NCBI GenBank assembly: GCA_035353175.1
Contig: DAOPZC010000061.1
Coordinates: forward strand, 1-27,198
Reading direction: 5' to 3'
DNA from: DAOPZC01 sp035353175
GTDB taxonomy: Bacteria; Verrucomicrobiota; Kiritimatiellia; RFP12; UBA1067
DNA length: 27,198 nt
This document shows positions 16,301 through 23,396 of the stretch, one piece after another (within the stretch, counting starts at the first letter, position 1; each line of letters starts with the position of its first letter). The notes beneath the pieces are model-generated. The model made no database searches. It was not told the DNA's origin and worked only from the letters and a program-made list of their open reading frames with translations. The position numbers were made by a program, and so were the translations under genes.

Positions 16301-16621
16301 TTCACCAAAGGGGTCTTCACCCACGAAGAGATGGAACTGGCCGCCCACACCGGCGAGGCCCCGACCGCGATCCTGCGCTTCTGGTGCGCCAAGGAAGCGC
16401 TCTCCAAAGCCCTCGGCACCGGCATCCGCTACAGTCCGCAAGACCTGCGGATCTTGTCCATCGATCCGGTCACCGGCGAAATCCGGATGGAGCTCCTCGG
16501 ACAATGGCTGGAGTCTTTCAAACATCTGAAAGGGCACAAAGCCGTGATCCACTCGTCCGTTTATTCGGGGCACGTCTTCGCCTCCTGCCTGCTGCCCGCC
16601 TCGCTGTTTGAAGGCGACTGA
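13313..16621 (+). CDS. PKS-like acyltransferase-dehydratase-phosphopantetheinyl transferase fusion
   Basis: A protein of 1102 residues. Residues 1-100 resemble the KS-AT linker of modular PKS. AT-like domain about 107-430: FLFPGAVSFYPDM start, nucleophile loop GFSGG with Ser211 (His before Ser replaced by Phe210), and PFNTP at 321-325, where the catalytic His of YHTP/FHSP is Asn323. PKS-type double-hotdog dehydratase about 535-840: first half FLSDYALG, with Tyr559 for the catalytic His; second half has a FHG motif and Asp745 in MLLDG. C-terminal Sfp-type 4'-phosphopantetheinyl transferase about 890-1090, which attaches the CoA-derived arm to carrier proteins: IGIDIE with Asp985/Glu987, and WCAKEALSK with Glu1028/Lys1032, all intact. 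No carrier protein or ketoreductase is fused. The long antisense and other-frame ORFs here are shadows. AT and DH activity is doubtful; PPTase activity is likely. Confidence 0.9.
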   Translation: MSRSLHLYDPFDSELCLIGAPNDSLLAEEVKRVTHFLEHAPDALLQDVAYTCACSARCMPSVIAVVASSVPDLRDRLRLAHKKLVENAGRIRDKSGTYFFRDRLRPRGRIAFLFPGAVSFYPDMLRDLCLVFEDCRGAFDELEEALQTRDTENFSPSDYVFPPAACYRNDVGGFSAHAFSESFIAIHAANTALYRLFERMGITPDGLAGFSGGDFAALEVAGVYGNLSHNKRVVFLREGYQMLNRLADRDDLPACTMLSVIDAPRELLDALLDAHPGRMSIACFHSPRQQTIALSPEIQKEVTAALHKAGVKTMTVPVDRPFNTPWCSKVLPPIKQFLSHWVRHVPKIPVYSCATAERLPSQPRGILHVTADQWTSPIRFDDTIRQMYEDGFRVFIELGARGNMTNAIDETLKNQPHQAVAVNRIHRSGLVQLHHALGMLAAQGVQLDLTMLHRHRRQHALDFDKPLSVSLSTENELRLSAQLPSLKVFSPSGEFLTASRATAEQARKAMPVISDKRSFDFGADFPMLANAEIIDEQPGVLMEIAKVLTLEDYPFLSDYALGTTQLSYANPDLKGLTLLSLISGMEMMCEAARKLVPHRRVGQVDNLRSQRWVGFERGALRVILRAERISWPDPQYAAVRVQLRDDSPNSAFTWPIIEATVLLTTAGTVSHPIQPPPLTNPRPVNWSGHDIYPDKLFHGERLRIVRHVDLWSEEGIDFEVEVPGREDAVRTTRIPLFSVWPMLLDGIVSGFSLWRSHEKFAGAISMPFRARRIIFYASSFTEGTRLRGYLRLISVTPRSHVADIQVSDGNGNLLIHFRGWEELCERVPPEYHQFILRPSEKFLTRELPLELLGNPATPVAASVVTDVPCKIFENNQELWLRTLANVLLAPVEREEWLEMQSAVSRRVEWLFGRAAAKEAIRRFLQKYHQARWTDADIPIWADDSGKPHPLGPWHEHTAENIDLSIAHTSKLVVAAVAANARIGIDIEALGRDLSEDFTKGVFTHEEMELAAHTGEAPTAILRFWCAKEALSKALGTGIRYSPQDLRILSIDPVTGEIRMELLGQWLESFKHLKGHKAVIHSSVYSGHVFASCLLPASLFEGD

Positions 16622-16638
16622 ACGCCCCCGCACCACCC

Positions 16639-17397
16639 ATGAGAATCCTCCTCCATAACATTCAGTACGGAACCGGCCGCCTGCGGCGTTTCGCCTGGCT
16701 GGAAACGCTCCTGCGGACGACGTCGCATTTTCCCAACATCACCCGCTTCGTCCGCCACATGGATCCCGACATCATCGGCCTCGTCGAGGTCGACGCCGGC
16801 TCCTACCGAACCCAGCGCAAGAACCAGGCCGAGGAGCTGGCCAACGAACTGGACTTCTACCACTGCCACAGGATCAAATATCCCGACGACGGTCTGGGAC
16901 GCCGCGTGCCCGTCCTGAACAAACAGGCCAATGCGGTCTTGGCGCGCGAACCGATCCTGCGGACCGCCTTCCATGATTTCGAGTCGGGCTTCAAAAGCCT
17001 GGCCATCGAGGTGGAGTTCGCGAGCGTGACCCTCTTTCTCGTCCACCTCGCGCTCGGCATCCGCGCCCGCCACCGTCAGCTGCTGGAGCTGGACGACCTG
17101 ATCCGCGCCCGCAGCAAGCCGTGCCTCGTGGCGGGCGACTTCAATACGCTTTCCGGCGTCTGGGAAATGCACATGTTCCTGCGCGCGACAGGGCTCAAGA
17201 GCGCGAACGCACACCACGCGCCGACTTTCCCGAGCTGGGCGCCATGCCGCGAGCTGGACTTCATCTGCTATGACCCCTCAATCACGCCGGTCCGGTTCAA
17301 AATTCCGAAGGTCCGGCTCTCCGACCATTTGCCCCTGATGTTCGATTTCGAAACCGCTTCAGCGCCCTGCCGCCCGATCGCGGATGACGGCCACTGA
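16639..17397 (+). CDS. Endonuclease/exonuclease/phosphatase-fold protein
   Basis: A 252-residue member of the EEP (DNase I-like) superfamily, metal-dependent phosphodiesterases acting on nucleic acids, phospholipids or phosphoinositides. All core residues are present: Asn7 in HNIQYG, Glu50 in GLVEVD, His136 in VHLAL, Asp167 and Asn169 in AGDFN, Asp207 in ELDFI, and the final SDHLPL with Asp229-His230. There is no signal peptide, so a cytoplasmic site is likely. It begins 17 nt after the PKS fusion gene with no visible ribosome site, implying co-translation from the same mRNA. Its substrate cannot be read from sequence. Given the neighbours, a lipid or phosphopantetheine phosphodiester is as reasonable a guess as DNA. 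Confidence 0.85.
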   Translation: MRILLHNIQYGTGRLRRFAWLETLLRTTSHFPNITRFVRHMDPDIIGLVEVDAGSYRTQRKNQAEELANELDFYHCHRIKYPDDGLGRRVPVLNKQANAVLAREPILRTAFHDFESGFKSLAIEVEFASVTLFLVHLALGIRARHRQLLELDDLIRARSKPCLVAGDFNTLSGVWEMHMFLRATGLKSANAHHAPTFPSWAPCRELDFICYDPSITPVRFKIPKVRLSDHLPLMFDFETASAPCRPIADDGH

Positions 17398-17458
17398 CGC
17401 CCCCGGCACTTCGGAGCGCAAAACCAACCGACGGGAAGTCTCACGAGAGGAGTTCAAA

Positions 17459-17896
17459 ATGAAAACTCGCTGCGGTATCATGGCGCTGCTGCTCTTGGCT
17501 GCGGGATGCGGAACCCCCACCGGACATGCGCCGTCGCTCGTCGGCGTCTGGGAGATGAAGGAAGTGCGCCTGTCCCGAATGTCCGGAGCCCCGCAAGCCG
17601 CGTTCAACAACAGGAAAGAGATCTACACGGCCAACGGCCTCTATCACGAAACGGCCGCTGAAAGCACGCAGATGACCGACGCCAAACCGCGGCGCTATAT
17701 TTTCAAGGATGGCATCGTGACCCTCTTCGGCCCGAGAGACCGGGACATGCTTCAATCGAAAGTGCGTTTCGCGTCGGACAAGGAGATGGAACTCGACACT
17801 CCGGACGGCGATACGCTCGTCTACCGCAAACTGTCGGACGATCCCGCCCGCATCCCGAAAGTGCCGGAGTTCAGGGTTCCGGTGCGCGCAAAATGA
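17459..17896 (+). CDS. Small lipoprotein of unknown function
   Basis: A 145-residue protein beginning with a short type II signal sequence: Lys2/Arg4, hydrophobic MALLLLAA, then the lipobox AAGC with Cys17 as lipidation site. The rest (SLVGVWEMKEV at the start, later KPRRYIFKDGIVTLFG and EMELDTPDGDTLVYRKL) looks like a small beta-barrel of the lipocalin-like type that assesses as 'GVW..' at its first strand; that is a shape impression only. GAGGAG lies 7 nt before ATG 17459, which rules against the longer form from 17384. It sits 61 nt after the EEP gene and could belong to the same transcript. Confidence 0.75.
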   Translation: MKTRCGIMALLLLAAGCGTPTGHAPSLVGVWEMKEVRLSRMSGAPQAAFNNRKEIYTANGLYHETAAESTQMTDAKPRRYIFKDGIVTLFGPRDRDMLQSKVRFASDKEMELDTPDGDTLVYRKLSDDPARIPKVPEFRVPVRAK

Positions 17897-17938
17897 ACGA
17901 TGCCGCCATTTCCGGGAGATCCCGTCCGCAGGCCAGCC

Positions 17939-18931
17939 ATGCCGGACATTGAGTACAAGATGATGAATCAGCGACCGCACGCCCAGACGTTATCGCACCT
18001 GTTGGAAATCGAGGGGTGCATCCTGACGGAAGGGGCCGTCGTCGAACGCATCAGGCGCTCCGGCACAACCTGTCTCGACCCGGTCCTCGTCCACGCGCCC
18101 TTTGTTTATACGGCGGAGGGACGACGAACCTTGACTGCGTTGCACAACCAATACTTCGCGATCGGCCGACGCTACGACATCCCGATGCTGACGCTCACCG
18201 ACACGTGGCGCGCCAACGCTGAGCGGCTCGCCGCCTCGCCCCTGCGGGGAAAAGACGTGAACGGCGACTGCGTCCGCTTCCTGCGCGAAATCGCCCAGGG
18301 GCACGGCCCGTACGCCGGTAAAATTCTCCTTGGCGGGCTCATCGGCTGTAAAGGCGACGCCTACCGGCCGGAACAGGCGTTGTCCGAGCAGGAAGCCCGT
18401 TCGTTCCACGCTTTCCAGGTCGACGCGCTCGCCGCGGCGGGCGTGGACTTTCTGTTTGCCTCCACCATGCCCGCCCTGCCTGAGGCCGCAGGCGTAGCGG
18501 CGGCCATGGCCTCCAGCGGCATGCCGTATGTGATCAGCTTTGTGCTGAACCGTGCAGGGGCGATCTTGGACAACACCCCCCTCGGCAACGCGATCGCCTT
18601 CATTGACGGACAGGTTTCGACACCTCCCCTCTTCTACATGGCCAACTGCTGCCACCCCACTTACTACCGGGCGGGCATGAAAAGAATCGCGGACCGCGAC
18701 CCCGGCATGCTCCAGCGCATAATCGGCCTGCAGGCCAACACCTCCGCAAAGGATGCGCAAGAGCGGGACGCCCTGGCCTTTCTCGATTCCGAAGCTCCGG
18801 ACGTGTTCGCCGATGCGATGATGTCCATCCACGACGATTTTGGCGCCCGCGTTCTGGGCGACTGCTGCGGGTCAGACGACCGGCACATCGCCGCCATCGC
18901 GAAACGGATCTGCACCCGAGCCAAGAATTAG
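17939..18931 (+). CDS. Homocysteine S-methyltransferase family protein
   Basis: A 330-residue zinc methyltransferase-fold enzyme that would move a methyl group from a donor such as S-methylmethionine or a methylated amine to homocysteine or a related thiol. The zinc-binding cysteines are in place: NCCHP (Cys codons 18647-18652) and GDCCGS (Cys codons 18863-18868), with RHI after the second. The N-terminal LTEGAVVERIRRSG resembles LTDGAMGTELQRRG of the family. The typical GG before the CC pair is GD here. No B12-binding or folate-binding domain is attached. The start is uncertain: 17900, 17939 and 17960 are all in frame, with only weak ribosome sites. It is last in the rightward series that begins at panB. 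The specific donor is not readable. Confidence 0.82.
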   Translation: MPDIEYKMMNQRPHAQTLSHLLEIEGCILTEGAVVERIRRSGTTCLDPVLVHAPFVYTAEGRRTLTALHNQYFAIGRRYDIPMLTLTDTWRANAERLAASPLRGKDVNGDCVRFLREIAQGHGPYAGKILLGGLIGCKGDAYRPEQALSEQEARSFHAFQVDALAAAGVDFLFASTMPALPEAAGVAAAMASSGMPYVISFVLNRAGAILDNTPLGNAIAFIDGQVSTPPLFYMANCCHPTYYRAGMKRIADRDPGMLQRIIGLQANTSAKDAQERDALAFLDSEAPDVFADAMMSIHDDFGARVLGDCCGSDDRHIAAIAKRICTRAKN

Positions 18932-18972
18932 GCGGAACACTTCGCGCACGCCGGAACACGCGTATTCCCTTC

Positions 18973-19002
18973 TTTCCATTCTCCGGCACGTTGTGCTTTA
19001 AT
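18973..19002 (+). promoter_or_regulatory. Extended -10 promoter of the membrane protein gene
   Basis: TTTAAT (18997-19002) is preceded by TGTGC, the same extended -10 context as panB and the tRNA. A weak -35, TTTCCA (18973-18978), is 18 nt upstream. The transcript would start near 19009 and include GGAG (19024-19027) before ATG 19036. Confidence 0.5.
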
Positions 19003-19035
19003 GTTGTTTTACATCATTTGAACGGAGTCTCGCTC

Positions 19036-19578
19036 ATGCCTCTTCATTGCTGGTGTTATCTGCTTGGCCTTATCTGCGTCCTGCTGGGGGCCTCCATCGC
19101 CCTCGCCCCCGCGCCGCTCGCGCGCCTCTACAACGCGCTGCCGCGCCACGCGGGCGCAGGCCGTGTCCTGAGCGCCATCGCCTGGGCGTGGGCGGGTTAC
19201 GCGCTCTGGACCATGGGCCTCGACTTCCTGGAGCCCTTCAAGAAATACATCCCCTTCGCCGCGCTGGTCTGCATTCCGCTCACATGGTACTGGCTCGACA
19301 ACCTGCTGCCCTGCCGCGCGATCGGCGGCATTCTCGTGCTCTTTCCCTACGAATTGCTCCACGTCGCGCGCGTCCATCCGTCGCCTTGGCGACTGGTGGT
19401 CGTTTCACTCGCCTACCTCTGCATCGTCAAGGGCATGATTCTGCTGCTCTATCCTTGGAAAATGCGACAGGCGATCGTGTGGTTCACCCAACGCCCCGCG
19501 CTTTTCCGTCTCGGCGGCGCGATCAACGCGCTTCTCGGGATTTTCCTCATCGCCCTCGGCGCCACCGTCCTGCGTTAA
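19036..19578 (+). CDS. Small multi-pass membrane protein, unknown function
   Basis: A 180-residue hydrophobic protein with about five membrane segments: residues about 5-25, 45-65, 73-92, 98-117, 122-145 and a C-terminal LLGIFLIALGATVL helix. I do not recognise a family. Pro-rich loops (APAPLARLYNALPRH) and a WKMRQAIVWFT segment lie between helices. Start 19036 has GGAG 8 nt upstream and lies downstream of the predicted promoter; the longer version from 18991 would overlap the -10. It appears to be a single-gene transcript between the methyltransferase-like gene and the glycosidase-like gene. Confidence 0.75.
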   Translation: MPLHCWCYLLGLICVLLGASIALAPAPLARLYNALPRHAGAGRVLSAIAWAWAGYALWTMGLDFLEPFKKYIPFAALVCIPLTWYWLDNLLPCRAIGGILVLFPYELLHVARVHPSPWRLVVVSLAYLCIVKGMILLLYPWKMRQAIVWFTQRPALFRLGGAINALLGIFLIALGATVLR

Positions 19579-19579
19579 C

Positions 19580-19605
19580 CCGAGCGCCCGAAATCCGTCT
19601 CGGGA
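19580..19605 (+). terminator. Possible terminator hairpin after the membrane protein gene
   Basis: CCCGAG (19580-19585) and CTCGGG (19600-19605) form a 6-bp stem with a 14-nt loop immediately after the stop codon. No run of T follows, so this is weak. The remaining intergenic region to 19783 (about 180 nt) holds only a possible -10 (TATATT, 19730-19735). Confidence 0.25.
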
Positions 19606-19783
19606 GGAAGTCCTTCTCTCCGCCGTGCGCCCGGTCCTCCGGCCAAGGCCTGAAACTTGACGCCCCCACCTGTCGCGCTGGTTTTCTTGTCCGCGAACGC
19701 GGCTATACAAACCATCCGCCGATGTGTACTATATTTGGAATAGGTCTTGTTTCAACCCGCCAACCGCAAACTCACGGCCGATT

Positions 19784-22700
19784 ATGCCTTACACAAAACT
19801 CTGTCTCAGCCTCGTTTTGCTCAGCGCTGCGCTCGCCGCGGGCGAACGCCCTTACGAGATGGTCTGGGCCAACCGCACGCAAGACGATCATCCCGCGCTG
19901 ATTCCCTTCACGGACGTCACGGGCTGGCGCGTCGAAACCGCCGATGCGGAAGCCCGCCTCGAGCGCTCGCAAGAGATCCTGCTCTTCGGCGACGCCGTGG
20001 CGAAGCTCACCTATCACGCCACCGGGCCCAATCCGCGGATCACGCTCATTCCGCCCGCGCCGGTCGCCATCACCGGCACCTTCGACGCGGCCACCTGCTG
20101 GATTTACGGCAACAACCACAGCTACGCGCCCGACCCCAGGACGCCGCCGGTGAACATCGCGCTCAACTTCACGGATTCCGCGGGCAAACCCTTCTCGGTC
20201 AACCTTGCCCGCGTCAGCCACAAAGAGTGGTTCCTCTGCCACCGCCGCCTCGCCGCCGAACAGGTCGCGCGTGTCGCCAACGGCGCGGCGCTGGCCTCCA
20301 TCGCCGTGACCAACGGGCGCAACACGGAGGACCGCGTCATCTATCTGAACAGCCTGGCCACTTTCACCGAGGTTTTCGCGCCCCTCACCTTCGCTCCCCG
20401 TCGCCAGCGCGGCGTGCGCCTGTTCCCGGCCTGCGCCCCAGGCGCAAACACCGGCTCCGGCCTGCTGCCTTTTCCCGACACGCCGCTGACCATCATCCCG
20501 CGCGACTCCGCGCCCTCCATCACACGCGTCGCCAAAAGCAGCAGCGGCCGCTATCTCCTGATCCGAGACGGCGAAGACGGCCGTCTCGAAGTCCGGCTGC
20601 CCTCCAAGGCCGGCGCATGGGACGATCTCGCCATGCGCTGGGCCGACACGGGCGAATGGGTGTCGGTCGGCCTCGGCGGCGGGCTCTATTTCGCCTCCGA
20701 GGACGTCAAGGCCGCGCCCGTCCGCGCCGCGGCTGAAGCGGTCGAGATCACCACTGACGGAAAAAGCGTCACTTACGCGGGCAGCCTGACCTCCAGCAAC
20801 CGCGTCTCCAACGTGAACATCCGCTTCCACCTCGTCGGCAAGTCGCTGGTCCTGGATATTCAGGCCGACGGCGGCCGCATTCACGAAGCCCGCTTCGGCG
20901 CCACGCGCGGCTTTACCACCCCGCGCCTCGTCACCCTGCCTTACTATACTTACGGCTATGCGGACGGGCTCGCCCGTCCCGCCGTCATCGTCTCCGGCAC
21001 CACCGCAGCGCCGCTCTTCTTCCTCGCGCACATCGACTGGACGCAGTCCAACGCCTCCACGCCTTTTTCCGAGAACCTGCGTTTCGACGGCTCGCTCGCC
21101 AGCAACGGAGGCACGCGGTACGCCCCCAAGACCGACGGCACGCGCAATCCCTGCTTCGAACGGTTCGTCCTGACGCTCTCGCCGAAGTTCGAAGACGTGC
21201 TGCCCAACATTCCCAATCCGGTCTCGCCCTGGAAACACGTCACCGGCACGCGCGTCTGGCGTGCGCACGGCGCGAGCGACCGCGACCGCGACGCCGACAT
21301 CTGGCGCACCGTCCGCCGCTGGGGCATGACGCAGGTCGTGGTCACTGACCACGAGACGGGCTGGCGCGACGGCAACGAGAGCTTCACATTCCGGACCAGC
21401 CCCGCCCCCAAGAAAGGCGGCGACGAGGGGCAGTTCCGCTATGCCCGCATCATGCGGGACGAACTCGGATTCGTCTACGGCCCCTATAACAACTTCACCG
21501 ACTTCGCGCCGGTCAACAGCTTCTGGCATCCCGACATGATTTCGCGGACGCAAGACAACCAGCTCCAGCACGCCTGGGAGCGCTGTTATGCGCCCAAGCC
21601 CGCCCGTGCCGTGGAGTTCTGCGAGCGGCTCACGCCGATCATCGAAAAAAAATTCGATTTCAGCACCGCCTACTGCGATGTCCACACGGCCGTCACCCCT
21701 TGGAGCCGCGTCGACTACGATGCCCGCGTACCGGGCGCAGGCACCTTTGCCGCGGTCTTCTACGCCTACGGCGAAATCATGCTGCTCCAGAAAGCCGGGT
21801 GGGACGGCCCCGTCTACTCCGAGGGCAACAACCACTTCCCCTACTGCGGCCTGACCGACGGCAACTACGCCCAAGACCAGAACTACCGGCCCTCCGAGAA
21901 CCCCTGGCTCGTCGATTTCGACCTGCGCCGGATGCACGACCTCTGCTGTAACTTCGGCATGGGCAACCCCGACATGTTCTACCCTGGCAAAAGCGCGCCG
22001 CAAGATCCCGACATCGCCAAAGACCGTTTTCTCGCGGCCACCGTGGCCTTCGGCCATCCAGGTTTCCTGATCCACGGGCTCGACGGCGAACTGCGCAGCT
22101 ACTACATGCTGCAGGCCCTCGCCAGCCTCTACACGCAAGTCCCGGCCGACACCGTCCGCTACGTGGACGGGAACGGCGACGCCTTCGACACGTCAGCCGC
22201 CCTCATCAACAGCGCCTATGCGCGTTCGCAGCTCATCACTCGCTACGCCGACGGCACCCTCACCGCCGTCAACGGCAACGCCGACGAGCGTCTCAAAACC
22301 GTCGTGGACGGCACCGCGCTCGACCTGCCGCCCAACGGCTACTGGGGCCGTAGCGCGGACAAGGCCGTGCGGGTTTTCAGCGGCGAGGTCAACGGGCGTC
22401 GGGCCGATCTCTCGGTCTCGCCCGCCTACACCTATATCGACGGGCGCGGAGCCTTCGCGCGATTTCCCGAAGGCGCGAGCGCCGGCGTCGCGATCTGCCG
22501 CGCGCTCACGAACGGCCTCTCCGAGATTCTTCTGCACAAGACGGAGGAGGCCGGATTCCCCTTCGTGCTCAGCGAGGCGGTCGCGCTCGACAAGACCAAC
22601 GCCGTCCTTGGCAAAGCCGAGGTTCGCACCGCCCGCGGCCTAAGCTACGTGCAGCCCGTGAAAGGCGCGTTCTCCTATCGCGTCCGGCCGGCCGCGACGC

Positions 22701-23386
22701 CGCCCAAAACCCTGCTCGCGTGCGACCGCGACACCGTCAAGCCCGGCGATCAGGTCACCGTGCGCGGCCGTGCGGAACATGCCCTCACAATCCCCGCCGA
22801 CGTCAAGCCCGGCGCGCGCCTGTGGTTCGCCTTCGAGGACGCGTGGATCGACTTCACCGTGGCGCAGCCGCCCGCGCCGCCCGCGCCGGCGGCGGCCAAG
22901 AAGGCCGTCGCCTTGCCCGCTTGGTACGCGCGCGGCATGGCGTTGCGTGGCCAAGCCGAGCAGGCACTCGACTCGGCCACCGGCGCGCAGCTCTACGCTT
23001 CGTCGTCGTGTTGCGGAGGCAGCACCAAGGCACGCGGACTTTTCATGCATCCGCCCTACATCGGCGGCACGGGATACACCTTTGCCCGCTATGCCCTCAC
23101 GCTGCCCCCCGACCCGCTGTTCTTCCGTTGCGCGGTCGGCAAGCAGGACGGCAGCGATCCGGGCGACGGCCTCCTTTTCAGGGTCGTCGTGGAAGAGGCG
23201 GACGGCAAGCGCACCGAAATCGCCAACCGCCAGGTGTCCGCCCACGCCTGGTACGCGCTGGAGGGCAGTCTGGCGCCGTGGTCCGGCCGTCCGGTCACGT
23301 TGCTACTCATCACCGACGCGGGGAAAAAAGACAACAGCAGCGGCGACTGGGGCGCGTGGGCCGAACTCCGTCTCGAGCGGCCCTAA
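19784..23386 (+). CDS. Large exported glycosidase-like protein of unrecognised family
   Basis: A 1200-residue secreted protein. It has a signal peptide (CLSLVLLSAALAAG, cleavage near residue 18), an N-terminal beta-rich region to about residue 460, then a probable (beta/alpha)8 barrel from about 470 to 790. Inside the barrel, DFSTAYCDVHTA (Asp632) and GPVYSEGNNHF (Glu680) end predicted strands and could be the nucleophile and acid/base of a retaining glycosidase. The overall order (beta domain, barrel, beta domains) recalls GH101/GH129-like enzymes, but I cannot assign a GH family. A PPAPPAPAAAKKA linker (about 1028-1045) leads to a C-terminal jelly-roll with CAVGKQDGSDPGDG resembling NPCBM carbohydrate-binding modules. 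The ATG at 19724 lies upstream of a possible -10, so 19784 is preferred, though no clear ribosome site precedes it. Target polysaccharide unknown. Confidence 0.78.
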   Translation: MPYTKLCLSLVLLSAALAAGERPYEMVWANRTQDDHPALIPFTDVTGWRVETADAEARLERSQEILLFGDAVAKLTYHATGPNPRITLIPPAPVAITGTFDAATCWIYGNNHSYAPDPRTPPVNIALNFTDSAGKPFSVNLARVSHKEWFLCHRRLAAEQVARVANGAALASIAVTNGRNTEDRVIYLNSLATFTEVFAPLTFAPRRQRGVRLFPACAPGANTGSGLLPFPDTPLTIIPRDSAPSITRVAKSSSGRYLLIRDGEDGRLEVRLPSKAGAWDDLAMRWADTGEWVSVGLGGGLYFASEDVKAAPVRAAAEAVEITTDGKSVTYAGSLTSSNRVSNVNIRFHLVGKSLVLDIQADGGRIHEARFGATRGFTTPRLVTLPYYTYGYADGLARPAVIVSGTTAAPLFFLAHIDWTQSNASTPFSENLRFDGSLASNGGTRYAPKTDGTRNPCFERFVLTLSPKFEDVLPNIPNPVSPWKHVTGTRVWRAHGASDRDRDADIWRTVRRWGMTQVVVTDHETGWRDGNESFTFRTSPAPKKGGDEGQFRYARIMRDELGFVYGPYNNFTDFAPVNSFWHPDMISRTQDNQLQHAWERCYAPKPARAVEFCERLTPIIEKKFDFSTAYCDVHTAVTPWSRVDYDARVPGAGTFAAVFYAYGEIMLLQKAGWDGPVYSEGNNHFPYCGLTDGNYAQDQNYRPSENPWLVDFDLRRMHDLCCNFGMGNPDMFYPGKSAPQDPDIAKDRFLAATVAFGHPGFLIHGLDGELRSYYMLQALASLYTQVPADTVRYVDGNGDAFDTSAALINSAYARSQLITRYADGTLTAVNGNADERLKTVVDGTALDLPPNGYWGRSADKAVRVFSGEVNGRRADLSVSPAYTYIDGRGAFARFPEGASAGVAICRALTNGLSEILLHKTEEAGFPFVLSEAVALDKTNAVLGKAEVRTARGLSYVQPVKGAFSYRVRPAATPPKTLLACDRDTVKPGDQVTVRGRAEHALTIPADVKPGARLWFAFEDAWIDFTVAQPPAPPAPAAAKKAVALPAWYARGMALRGQAEQALDSATGAQLYASSSCCGGSTKARGLFMHPPYIGGTGYTFARYALTLPPDPLFFRCAVGKQDGSDPGDGLLFRVVVEEADGKRTEIANRQVSAHAWYALEGSLAPWSGRPVTLLLITDAGKKDNSSGDWGAWAELRLERP

Positions 23387-23396
23387 AAGCGCCAGC

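Noticed and set aside
19730..19735. TATATT as a -10 for the glycosidase-like gene
   Set aside because: No TGn context and no acceptable -35 at 16-18 nt; too weak to list as a feature.
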